From Carnegiea gigantea (Eukaryota; Streptophyta; Magnoliopsida; Caryophyllales; Cactaceae): a stretch of 64,000 bases of DNA. How positions within the stretch are numbered: the stretch's first letter is position 1; each line of letters opens with the position of its first letter. Made by a program: the position numbers and the translations under genes. Below the pieces are notes generated by a model that did no database searches, was not told the DNA's origin, and saw only the letters and a list, made by a program, of their open reading frames with translations. The stretch covers positions 32,501 to 96,500 of the forward strand of contig JAKOGI010002276.1 in assembly GCA_029747015.1 (NCBI GenBank). The letters are read 5' to 3'. This document shows, in pieces, positions 34,640 to 44,994 of the stretch.

Positions 34640-35925
34640 CCTCTACCCTTCTTTGAAGGTAACGTAATTACAATGCTCATGGGAGTTAGATTCTGGTTTA
34701 CTAGTCAGTCTACTCAGAGGTGTAGATGAAGATGTAGCTTGTTGAGTTATTTGAACTTCCAACATCTTATTATAAGTAGTAAGCACATCAACCTTAGAGG
34801 TCAGTTGCTTAATGTACTCATCTTGCTTTTGTTGAGCCAAAAGCATATTCTCCATTATCGACTCTACGGTGGATTTTTGAGGTGCTTGTTGAGGGTAGGA
34901 CCATCTTTAAATTCCAGGTGGTGGCCTAAAATTCGTTTGAGGCACGAGTGGGGACTTAGACTTATAAGAGAAATTGAGGTGATTTCTCCAACCTGGATTA
35001 TACGTGCCACAGAAAGGGTCATTGTTGGTCTAGGGTAATTATTCACATAATTAACCTAATCACTTGCATCTTAGGCAAAAGGACTACGCACTTGACAATA
35101 CATAGTCAAATGATCAACTGATCCACATATGTCACATGATAGGGGAGGGGTACTTGAACTAACAGAATTAACATTCAAGCATTCCAGCTTTAGAAGAAAG
35201 CATAGAAAAAGCATCTAATTCCAGCTTACCTCCAACCCACTTGGGTTGGGCTCTCTCAGACGACCATTGGAAATTGTTAAGGGTCATCTCTTCTATAAGA
35301 TTGTAGCTTTATCTTCAGTTTTGTTCATTAGAGTACCTCCTGCAGCCGCATTAATAGTAGACCTCAATGATTGGGTGACTCCATTATAAAATATCTGCAC
35401 AATCATCCATCTTTGAAGGCATGATGAGGGCATAATCGTAAAAGATCCTTGAATCACTCCTAGGCTTCATAAAGAGTCTCACATTCCTTTTGAAAGAAAG
35501 TAGTGATTTGATTCCGTAGGCTTGCCGTCTTACTCGGAGGAAAGAACTTGGCAAGAAAAACTTTTGTAAGTTTGTCACATGTCATTATGCATCCTGGAGG
35601 CAATGAGTGAAGCCATGCCCTTGCCTTATTCCTAAGTGAAAAGGGAAACAGGCGTAAGAGAATGGCATCTGTAGAAACTCCATTGAGCTTTAACATATCA
35701 CACGCCTCTGAAAAGACCGAGAGGTATAAGTTTGGATTTTCTAGCGGGGTGCCTCTGAACTGAGATTGTTGTACCATGGATATGACGGCTGGTTTTACCT
35801 TAAAGTTGTTCGCTTCTATGCTTGGCCGAGCAATGCCTGAGGAAATGCCTTGGACTCCCGGGGTAACAAAATTCCTGAGTGTCCTTCTTTAGTCACTTCT
35901 TATTCCTACCATTGATGAAGAAATT
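34640..35925 (-). pseudogene. B gag (Athila type)
   Basis: The N-terminal region near 35800-35925 reads RTLRNFVTPGVQGISSG-like sequence. The central retrotransposon-gag domain lies at 35460-35777 (NLYLSVFSEACDMLKLNGV, RLFPFSLRNKARAWLHSLPP, LAKFFPPSKTASLRNQI). A complete zinc knuckle CDICGSVDHLTMYC (CX2CX4HX4C) lies near 35110-35150. A coiled-coil-like segment (34643-34855, QQKQDEYIKQLTSKVDVL) follows. Frameshifts separate the parts. B is the only Athila here with a complete zinc knuckle. Confidence 0.82.
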
Positions 35926-36179
35926 GCTTGAGCCTTAAGTCTTTGCTCTTCAACCCTTAATTTCTTCCTCCTAGAGCAAAAACTCCTTTTGATTTCTACA
36001 TCAAATTCAAATGAAAAGGGACTTTGTATATAAAGGAGAAATCTATAAAATTGCTAATAAAACAACCAACACAAATCAAAAATATAAAGAAAAAGAAAAT
36101 AATGATAAAATACTTAGTCAATTTCTAAGGGCTAACTCAATATCCATAAATTTGGTTCCCAGCAACGGCACCAAATGCT
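35926..36179 (-). other. B 5' leader and primer-binding site
   Basis: The primer-binding site at about 36154-36173 reads TTGGTGCCGTTGCTGGGAAC on the minus strand, close to the Asp-tRNA type, six nt from the LTR. The remaining leader is short and A-rich (plus view). Confidence 0.7.
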
Positions 36180-37387
36180 TGATAAGAGGAGCTACTACTA
36201 CGACTACAAGCGGATGGGTGTTTTAGTGTTATAAAGATATCGTTCCCACAAGGTCCAATTGTAATCTATAGGGTTTTATTGCAATTTCAATTAAGAATTG
36301 AATAACAGCATAACCTATTTGAAGAATTCAATCAATTAAAAGCATCTAGGGTATTATTTCACCTTGTAAAGATGCGGATCAATCCAATATATCATGTACT
36401 TGAACTATTATGGGGGATTTAAAGGGGTGCAATCGCATATAGAACTCAATCTTCCTTCAAAACAAATTGAATTGCCTAAATTAACAAGTCATTCTTTCAA
36501 ATCCCTTATTTAGCCTAAGTTAAAGATCTTTGATCACTAAAAGTCCTCTTAGCAACCGAATCCCTTCAAGTGTTACTAAATTAAGTCCTATCTCGTCAAT
36601 TAAATAGCAAATTTCACCTTTTAGTTCTTCACTTAACTATTTCGAATTAGCGAATGGATTTGGCTAAAATCCAAACACAATAATTACATACACTGGATAG
36701 AATTCAACCAATCCTAATCAATGATAAGAGCAATTAGATAAAAATGAAAGATTCCAACATCAATACTTGGTAATAGTCCCTAGATTGAGAAAACTACTAA
36801 TACATATTCAAATCAACAAAACTAAGCATAGTTTTGAGAGAAAAAACTTAGCACAATTAGAGATCCTTCAAGGGTTTCAACTTCGCAAGGGCCCCAAAAT
36901 AGTAAGCAATTCTGTAATACTCACACTCAAAACTACTAAAAATCTAAACTAAACTACCACATATGGAAAAGGAATGAAAAACTAGATAGAATAGTTCTCT
37001 TCTGTGCTGTGTTCTGTGCTTCTTGCTGGGAAAATAGCCTTATTTATAGAGAAGCACAATCAACTTCAGCCACACGATGAAGGAGTACGAATAGGCTAGC
37101 AGTTATCCTATGCTACGGACAGTCCGTGGAGGGCTCTATCTCGATGATCTTCTATTCTTTCTTCCTTTTATGGGCATGGTGACTTAGGGGTGTTTGTGGG
37201 GAGTCAAATTACAGTCAATTATGGTCAACTTTGGGGCAAAACGGTCCAAAAACTTGCAAAACACAAAAAAGAACCGTGCCTAAGCATAAAACCAAAAAAG
37301 GAGTATAAATTATAACATAAAGAACAAAATTCTCCCTAAAAGGGCACAAAATGACCTCCTAATGCTATACATTTTAAGCATTTATCA
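36180..37387 (-). repeat. B 5' LTR (right), intact
   Basis: 1,208 bp, starts TGATAAGAGGAGC and ends GCATTTATCA (plus view), matched by the split 3' LTR. It contains the conserved TATA box at 37039-37051. Confidence 0.93.
37039..37051 (-). promoter_or_regulatory. TATA box of B 5' LTR
   Basis: Minus CTCTATAAATAAG; same sequence and context as 29451-29463. Transcription would start about 30 nt to the left and run toward gag at 35925. Confidence 0.65.
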
Positions 37388-37392
37388 TGAAT
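37388..37392. repeat. Target-site duplication of element B, right copy
   Basis: TGAAT, identical to 17984-17988. Confidence 0.92.
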
Positions 37393-37839
37393 CTATAACA
37401 TGAAATGAGCAACAAACAAAAGAATTCAAGCCAAAAGGTACTTTTGCTAAGATTCAAATAGCTTGCCAGAACTAGAAAAGGAACAACATGTGACCCCCAA
37501 GAAAGGTGTTCCAGCCAAAATAGGAAAAACATGTCACTATCAAAAATAAGCACTTCGAGGCTTTTTTCACCATTTCGGTTTCAAGTTGTCAAATTGTTCA
37601 ATACTCAATAACCCAAGCTAAATTTGACATGAAGAACTGACCAATTATAGAAGATGAGGATTTGCACTCACATATTTGGAAAATTAAAGCAACAATTAAA
37701 GAACAGATCAGAAACCCTGACTAAAGCGCTGTATTACGGAGAATCAATAGCCATAGGTACATTGTTCAAGTTCAACAAGTACTTGATGTCTCTACTAAAG
37801 TTCCAGCACCATGAGCTTTATAAATAGAAGAGAAAAGCA
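37393..37839. other. Spacer right of B
   Basis: AT-rich host sequence continuing from 17983 before B entered. No gene recognised. It may belong to the LTR-like segment that follows. Confidence 0.4.
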
Positions 37840-38447
37840 GTTAAAGAAGAGTGCAAGTTGTTATGACCAAGCTCTCAATCTATATTTTATAAGTGTTTTT
37901 TTATACACAAAAGTTTTATTTCACTCTTACCATTTTACATTTCGTGTAATACTTATAAGACATGAGAGTTGAGGAAAATTCTTCCATAAACAGGTGAGTG
38001 TTACAAGCCATAAGGGACTTTAGGCAAGTCTCATAATAGACCATGATTAAATTGGCAAAGCTCTAGTGAGAGATCCTTGATGTGTTATAGGCCAAGTGCG
38101 AGTTTAGGTTGACCTGTTTGTATGGGACCTTGAATAGATTGTAGAATTCAAGAGTGAGTCCTTATGTTTTGTAACTCAAAAGAATTTGCTGTAATTGTTG
38201 AAATCTTAAGGGGGAGCCTTAGGTTGAAAAGTTACTTTGTTGGATATTGTGAATTTTGGGATAGTATATTGCGCATTGCCTCGTTTTACATTTATGTCTA
38301 GCTCATAATCATTGAACAATTATTTCCACGCTTTAGCGTCTTTGACATCCACTTTGTGCTTATTTTTTTGTGTTGTCAGTGTTAGTTTTAAATTCTCACC
38401 CTATTCACTCCATCTAAGTGGACTTAACCCTAACTTTAAGGCCAACA
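37840..38447 (+). repeat. Copia-type LTR end, solo or truncated
   Basis: The 3' part TTTAAATTCTCACCCTATTC then ACTCCATCTAAGTGG...AAGGCCAACA closely parallels the end of the copia-1 LTR on its own strand (AATTATCACCTTATTCACCC then CCTCTAGAG...AGGACCTTCA). A TATA-like ATTTTATAAG is at about 37890. No primer-binding site follows 38447, so it is a solo LTR or fragment. The left end is not visible and may lie left of element B. Confidence 0.4.
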
Positions 38448-39654
38448 TTATTGCTGTAATACCATTATGTTAATAATAAAATGGAAAAATGTATCTGTTT
38501 GTAAGAATTACGCAAAATAGACCTAGGTCCCAAAATTTATTTATTATGCAATTCTAATAAAATGTATGGAGGCATCATGTGTTAGCAACTCATATTACAA
38601 AGTGCTCCAAGGAACAATGAGAACTATTGAACATTGCTTGGAGTATTTATAATTCAAACTTGAGTGTTGTTCATGTTGGAAATTAAATACTTCTAGTAAA
38701 AATGATACACTTGACCCCAGTGTTGTCTTAGTTGTTTTTCCCTCCCGTCAAAAGAAAAAGAAAAAGACAAAAAAGAACCCATTGGCCCAATTTGAATAAC
38801 AAGTGGATCAAGGATGGTTGAATTAAGAAATTTATTTATATGGAGTTTGAAAACCCTTAATATTTATTTATTTGTTGAACGGGGGAATGATGTGACAATT
38901 TAACAAAATATATAAAGAGGCAACTAGAATAATAGATTAGTTACCAAAATAGATTGGTTTAAATGATTTGACACTTCTTTCATTGAAATAAAATTCTATA
39001 TTTAAATATTGCAATTGATACGTGAATAACCTTTAATGAGAGAGCTTTACCTTTAATTAGCAAATAGTAATCCAACTTCTTTTGAAAGGAGGCTGAAAGA
39101 CCCCCCCAAAAAAAGATAGACTTACATGGAGTTCTTGTGTCGTGTGTATTTGTGAAGTAAGGCTTATAAATACTCATAAGAGAGAGAGAGAGAGTATGTG
39201 TGTCAATGTGTTTGAAGCCCACGAAAGGAAAACATGTGTCATGAATGCTCAATCATTGAAATCCATTGCAAAAGTGAAGATAAGCTCTCACTGCCATGCA
39301 GAAATCTTATTTTTTTTAAAAAAATGGGTTGGTAAACTTGAGTAGAAGTTTTTTCCCTTTTTTTTTTTTTTGAGGAAACTGAATAAAAGAATTTAAACAC
39401 AAAGGGCTTATTATTGGGTAACCGACAATGGCTACAAAATAGTCCCTTTGTGCAATTTCTTTTTCTATCACAACACATAAGAATGATTGCCCAAGAGTTT
39501 TATATCGACTAAAGAAAAGTACTACAAGTGTTATTTTGAGAGGAAGAGATGCTAGCAATACATAGGACATTTAAATTCACATATATCCACTATGATGATA
39601 ACAAGACATCTATTTTTGGTTCAACTGAGTTGCAAAATATAGTACAATGATGCA
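38448..39654. other. Spacer, nothing recognised
   Basis: AT-rich, with a short (GA)n run at 39181-39194 and poly-T at 39357-39371. Small open frames have no family resemblance. Confidence 0.55.
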
Positions 39655-40990
39655 ATCTATACTATATTAGTAGCGATCCTTGGAAAATCCTTAAATGCTA
39701 CCAAGGGAGTGATTTGTGAAATTTGGTGCAATGTCAGCCATACAAATTCTTTATTCATTAAATCTAAGTAGCCGATTTTAAAGTTAAAATACCCCTTTAT
39801 TTTTATTTTAAAAATCCCCCATAATTTTGCTTGCATGTGACAAAGGATTGATGATAATCCTATTATCAAAATAAAAAAAAGAAACCCAAGCAGCTATACT
39901 TATTGATTAAATGGAAGCCATAGATTAGTTTTAAAGTTAAGAAAAAGAAAGACCTATCCTATCTAAGTAAAACCCCTTTTATTTTTGTTTTAAAATAAAT
40001 CCTCCATAATATAAGTTATACTTGACAAAAGATCGCTGATAATCATATCATCTAAATGTACAAAAAAAATTATCAGTTATGTCGTTAGCCTCCCAAAATT
40101 TCAATTATATATAATAAAGAATGGATGATGATCCTATTATCTAACAAAAAGAAACTTTAGAATTATACTTATTTATTAAATATTAAATCTAAACATAGAT
40201 TTTAAAGTTAAAGAAAAAGGCTTACCTTATTCAAATAAATACCTATTTATTTTCATTTAAAATAATCGTCGATAATTTCAGTTATATGTTATAAAGGGCA
40301 TATGATAATCCTATTATCTAAATAAACAAAAAATCTATGGAGTTGTGTAGTCAGTCCTATGATTTCATTTATATGTGATAAAGGATAGATGATAATTCTA
40401 TTATCTGGATGGGGAAAACAACCCACATAGTTATGTAGTTTCGTCCCTGTCCCTACAACATTGAAATCACCTTCATTCAACCGAATCTATCTATCTTTCT
40501 ATCTATGGTAACAACAATCTCTGAAAAACCTTGAAATACAGCCACATGAGTGATTTGCGTGATTTGCCACAATCTCAAGCATGAAAAGTTACCTTCATTC
40601 ATGAAGTTGTCAATTTTAAAGTTAAAATACCCTTTCATTTTTATTTAAAAAATCCCAGATACTTTTGGTTATAATCAACAAAAGATGTATGATGGTAACC
40701 TCAGGTATTTATATTTATTTATTAAATCTATTATCCAAGTGAAATACTCCCTTTAGTTTTATTTTAGAAAAAGTCCCCTTGATTTAGGTTATATGTGATA
40801 AAAGAATGATGATAATTCAATTATCTGAATGAACAAAAAAACTCATGCAACTATGGCCCTAACAGTCCCCCATAATTTGGATAACATGTGATAAATGATA
40901 AATTTATAAGGAAAATTGGACGCTAATAATCCCACTTTTGGGGGTTATTAGACAAATAGATGACAATAATCCTACTGTGAAAGTTGGACG
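39655..40990. repeat. Degenerate complex tandem repeat region
   Basis: A core motif close to ATATGTGATAAAGGAT followed by GATGATAATCCTATTATCT recurs about seven times (around 39830, 40020, 40115, 40290, 40370, 40670, 40790) at irregular spacing. It is usually preceded by an ACCCCTTTATTTTTATTT-like block and CCCCATAATTT. A larger duplication pairs about 39655-39810 with about 40497-40650. No ORF or terminal repeats. Confidence 0.65.
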
Positions 40991-41190
40991 CCAGCATACC
41001 CATCTCTAACCCTATTTTCTTTTTCGGACCACCAACAAGTTGAAGTGGTTGCGACTCACTAGAAAGCTAACATGGCATCTATATGTGTGGTGGTTGAGAG
41101 TTCCCTTTTATTTTAAATTGATTGAAACTCAACTTTCAAGTGTAAAAAATAAAATAATTACAAAAAATTAAAGTAAAATATGAAAGTACA

Positions 41191-41445
41191 AAAATAATGA
41201 AATTTTATATAAAATAATTTTAAAATTTTATAAAAGGATGAAAAGTTCAAATTAAAAAAAATACAAAATAATACAAAAAGTTATTTTACACAATAAAATA
41301 ATGAAGGTTCATATAAAATAATTTAGAAAAAGTTTGCAAAGTGATAAAAAAGGTTTAATTTTTTTCGATAATTACAAAGTAATATAAAAAGTCATTTTAC
41401 ACAAGAAAATAATGAGGATAATTTTATATGAAGATGAAAAAGCAA
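41191..41445. repeat. AT-rich tandem repeat, ~105-111 bp unit, just over two copies
   Basis: AAAATAATGA starts recur at 41191, 41295 and 41406. Each of the two full units ends with AAAAAGTYATTTTACACA. Confidence 0.65.
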
Positions 41446-41470
41446 CAAATTAAATTATGATAATGACAAG

Positions 41471-41506
41471 GATGTTGATGATGATGATAATAATGATAAT
41501 GATAAA

Positions 41507-41544
<38 letters not shown>

Positions 41545-41580
41545 CAATGATGAAGAAGACAGTGATGATGATGATGATCA
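41471..41580. repeat. (GAT)n microsatellite
   Basis: Imperfect GAT/AAT trinucleotide repeat with an uninterrupted GAT core near 41508-41543. The His-rich minus-strand frame over it is a by-product of the repeat. Confidence 0.92.
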
Positions 41581-41924
41581 CCATTCACAACCACCACTCG
41601 CAAGCCTAGCCACTCGCAAGCCTGCCAATCGCCCACCATCGCCATTGCTGTTGCTTTTGAGATGCCTCACGCTCGGCCAAGGGCCAGTCATTGTTAGTGG
41701 CCACCCCACATGCCAGCATTAGGAGAGAGCAACCATCATGTGTCACACCGTCATTGTCATTGCTATTGATGCAATTAGAAGACAAAAGGGAGAGAAAAGT
41801 GGTGGTTTGGATGACGGAGGTCGCCGGGAGCAATGGAGTCCGGCCATTGCTTCTTCAGTGTTGATGTGGACTTTGGTGATCCGTGGCAACAACGTATTTG
41901 TATTTATGTTGGTAGAGAGTGGTT
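41581..41924. other. GC-richer segment between GAT and ATC repeats
   Basis: About 340 bp noticeably richer in G+C than the surrounding spacer, with CACTCGCAAGCCT repeated twice (around 41595-41625). No recognised product on either strand. Confidence 0.4.
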
Positions 41925-41951
41925 ATCATCATCATCATCATTATTATTATT
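41925..41951. repeat. (ATC/ATT)n microsatellite
   Basis: Short ATC then ATT repeat, complementary in sense to the GAT repeat 340 bp to the left, ending 45 bp before the D LTR. Confidence 0.9.
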
Positions 41952-41996
41952 GGGAAGTATGGAAAGGGAGTAGAGAGCAAAACTTTCATTTGAAAT

Positions 41997-42745
41997 TTCT
42001 TGGAAGTAATAGAAAAACTAGCTCCCTTTATTTCTACTCCTTGGCCTATACAGGAGGATTAGAAGCCTCTTGTGGGGCTTTTATTACTTCCTCTTTCTTG
42101 GGCTTGTTGAATTCCTTTGGGCTTGGTTTTAGTAGTGTTGTGGGATGAGAGTGAACACTACACACACATGTGTCGCTCGCCCACCCAATCCGGGCTCATG
42201 GAAGTGGACGGGCATTGCCATGAGCCTTATCTGCTAACTTTTGGGAGGAAAATTCTTTTAATTTTTCCATCTGTTAGCTGTATAACCGTCAATGTTCACT
42301 TGCTGATTATTCTCCACTTTTTCCTCAGCAGCGGCTAGTGATCCTATTCTTTAGCAGTATGAGTGGTTGCCCGATTTTTTAACCTCAAAATCATAGCAGT
42401 TCCCAACTTTTTCTCGCCCCCAATAGCTCTTTTTTACAAAATACCCTGCTCCCCTACTGCTGCAACTCATAGGAAGCATCTCTTTTCCTTTTCTCTTCCC
42501 TACTTTCTACTATTCTGGTGTTTTGGGCAATTATAATCCTATGTGCTCCAAGCTTCTAGCTGCAAGTGCAAGCGTTCAGCAAGCTAGCTATGTAAATCTT
42601 GGGAAGCGAACGACTGTTTCGATTTACACTAAGGTCAAGTCGAAATTGCTTTTAAGGTTGTGGTACTCTCATGGCACAGCTCCTGTTCTCATTTCCCTGC
42701 CATTGAGTTAGCACTATTCTTCTATAATTTGAAAGCAATTTTGTC
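41997..42745 (+). repeat. D 5' LTR (left)
   Basis: Aligned without gaps to 56011 onward at its start (TTCTTGGAAGTAAT vs TTATTAGACGTAAT) and clearly homologous to about 42713; homology is weaker beyond. Shared blocks include GGAGGATTAGAAG, GGGCTTGTT, GGAGGAAAATTCTTTTAATT and CGTTCAGCAAGCTAG. The position matching the 3' LTR TATA box (ACAAAATACCC near 42436) has lost it. The LTR does not start with a clean TG. Confidence 0.85.
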
Positions 42746-42756
42746 AGGTACAAATT

Positions 42757-43740
42757 GTCTCTCTAACAAAGCTCTCCCTAACCTCTCAAAACTCGAACAT
42801 CTGGATGGAACCAACTACAAGTGTTGGTCCTAGAAGCTTTTTATTTTCTTTGAGCAGTTAGAAGTAGATTGTGTGTTGTTCTCTAACCTACTTGAAGAGA
42901 ATAATGCATTTGAAACCTCTACTGCTTCCCCTAATGGGACAGTTAAGGATAAGAGCAAGTCTATTGATGAGGTTACCTTGAAATAATTCGAGATAGACAA
43001 CAAACGGTCAGGGGGTATCTATTGAATTATATGACTAACCCCCAATTCGATTTGTTTGTCACATTCAAATATGCAAAAATCAAATGGGAGAGATTGCAGG
43101 CTAAATATGGAGCTAATGATGCGGCAAAAAAGAAAAATGTTGTTGGTGAATGACTACGGTTTCAAATCACTGATGGCAAACCAATCATGGAGCAGGTTCA
43201 TGTTTATGGAAATTTCTCTGTTGAAGTTCTGAATAAAAACATGAATATGTGTGAGATTTTGTAGGTTAATGTGCTAATCGAGAAATTCCCACCAACCTGA
43301 GTGACTACTGGAATCAACTGAAATATAAGAAGAAAGATCTCACCCTACAAGAACTGATTAGTCACATGAGAACTGAAGAGGCTAATCATCTCAAAGATAA
43401 GTTGGACTCCCTACCCTTAAATTATTCTGAAGGTAACCTAGTTGAATTTGCTATGTCTACTCATAGAGACATGCTTAAAGGAAACAGTAAGAAGAATCAA
43501 AAGGCGAACCATCCTAGGCAGCAGAACAAGTTCAGCAACATGATCCAAAAACCAAAAGGGTTATGCTATGTCTGCGACAAGTCAGCGTACAAAGCATATC
43601 AGTGCACACTCCACAAGGGACAGTCTCAACCAAACCGGAAGCCTACTATACCTATAGCTCAGGCTAACCTTGCTGAGGACACCAAAATCATTTGTGCGGT
43701 AGTCGAAGAGGCAAACCTAGCGGCAAGCAGTGCTGAATGA
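42757..43740 (+). pseudogene. D gag
   Basis: Copia gag beginning shortly after the LTR (ALPNLSKLEHLDGTNYKCW), with a stop where WS-K-L-type sequence is expected, then TNPQFDLFVTFKYAKIKWER and TDGKPIMEQVHVYGNFSVEV. The last 124 codons are open (43366-43740: MRTEEANHLKDKLDSLPLNY). The zinc knuckle reads CYVCDKSAYKAYQC: the His of CX2CX4HX4C is Tyr, so RNA binding would be lost. At least one frameshift lies near 43300. Confidence 0.8.
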
Positions 43741-44700
43741 GTCTACGACACTGGAGCTTCAAGGCATTTTTGCGCTAGCAAAGAACTTATTTAGGTCTTT
43801 AAAGACGTGACAGCTGGTGAATGCGTCTACATGGGAAACTTTACGACTAATAGAGTTATGGGTAAAGGGAAGATTCTTCTCAAATTTACCGTTACAAATT
43901 ATTGTCCTTAAGCAATCTATTGTATGTGTCTTCCCTTTGTAGAAAATTGGTTTCTGGTATATTCTCAACAAAGTTAGATTGAAAATAGTTGTTGGAGATA
44001 ACAAAGTTGTTATCTCTCATAATGGCACCTTTGTTAGGAAGGTATACCAGAATGGAAGTTTATTTATACTTAATCTTGCTTCTAAGACCATGAATAGCAA
44101 TGCTTCTATTTCTGCTTATATTGCTGAGTTTGTTAATCTATGGCATGGTAGGCTAGGTCATGGTAATTTTGCTTCGATAAAATGATTAAAGAATATGCGC
44201 TTAATTCCCACTATGGATATTGATAGTTTCTCCAAATATCATGTGTGTGTAGAAGCTAAATATACTAAAAAGTCTTTCAGACCCATTACTAGTAGAAAAA
44301 TAGAATTACTAAAACTAGTGTATTCGGACCTAGTAGACTTAAAAGACACATTCAACAAAGGAGGGAAAAAATACTACATCATATTTATGGATGACTATTC
44401 GAGATATACCAGAGTGTACCTCCTTAGGTCTAAAAACGAGGCTAAGGAGATGTTTTTGCAATACAAGGCAGAAGCGAAAAACCAACTGTACCAAAATATC
44501 AAATGCCTTAGAACTAGTAGGGGTCGAGAATATGAGGCCAACTCTTTGACTGCCTTCTGTGAAAAGAATGGTATCGTGCATGAGGTTAGTGCGCCTCGTA
44601 CTCCCTAACACAATAGGATAGCTGAACACAAAAAGAGAACCCCCAAGAAATGATGAATGCCATGCCTCTAAGTTCAGGGCTCTTTGATAATATGTGTGGG
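43741..44700 (+). pseudogene. D protease and integrase
   Basis: The protease starts at VYDTGASRHFC (43741), keeping the DTG active site, one codon after a stop that separates it from gag. Integrase: LWHGRLGHGNFASIK (44140-44180, HH part) and CVEAKYTKKSF (Cys part incomplete), core at 44195-44608 with YSDLVDLKD and FMDDYSRYTRVYLL. The second catalytic Asp is Ser in RTSRGREY (about 44513-44536). The Glu survives in AEHKKRT after a stop at the end of APRTP. It cannot catalyse integration. Confidence 0.82.
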
Positions 44701-44994
44701 GAAGCTGTTCTAACTGTCTGCTATATTCTTAGTAGAGTACCCCATAAAAAGCTAAATTAGACCCCATATAAACTATGGAAAGGCTACAACCCCAACTTGA
44801 GTTTCTTAAGGGTGTAGGGGTGTTTGGCTAAAGTTCCCTTTCCTGAGCTGAAATTAGAAAACATCAGTCCTAAAACCTTTAACACTGTGTTTATTGGTTA
44901 TATCTAAAATAGTGCTGCGTGTAGATTCATGTCATTGAATGAATTCTCTATTTGTGAATCTAGGAATGCATAATTCTTTGATCATGTTTTTCCT

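Larger units (their letters stand above)
17989..37387 (-). mobile_element. Athila-type Ty3/gypsy element B, lacking RT and integrase, host to element A
   Basis: LTRs start TGATA and end TTATCA, flanked by identical TGAAT. Minus-strand order: 5' LTR (36180-37387), Asp-like primer-binding site, gag, protease, a short RNase H-like tail, ORF1 of the Athila family, a long T-rich 3' region, 3' LTR (17989-18144 plus 28802-29820). RT palm motifs, most of RNase H and all of the integrase core are absent between 33540 and 34276, so B is a non-autonomous deletion derivative or a later deletion. Element A (10.65 kb) lies inside the 3' LTR, so B is older. Without A, B is about 8.7 kb, short for Athila. 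Confidence 0.93.

Noticed and set aside
41424..41645. 73-codon minus frame with a long His run
   Set aside because: It is the translation of the GAT microsatellite; no conserved sequence outside the repeat.
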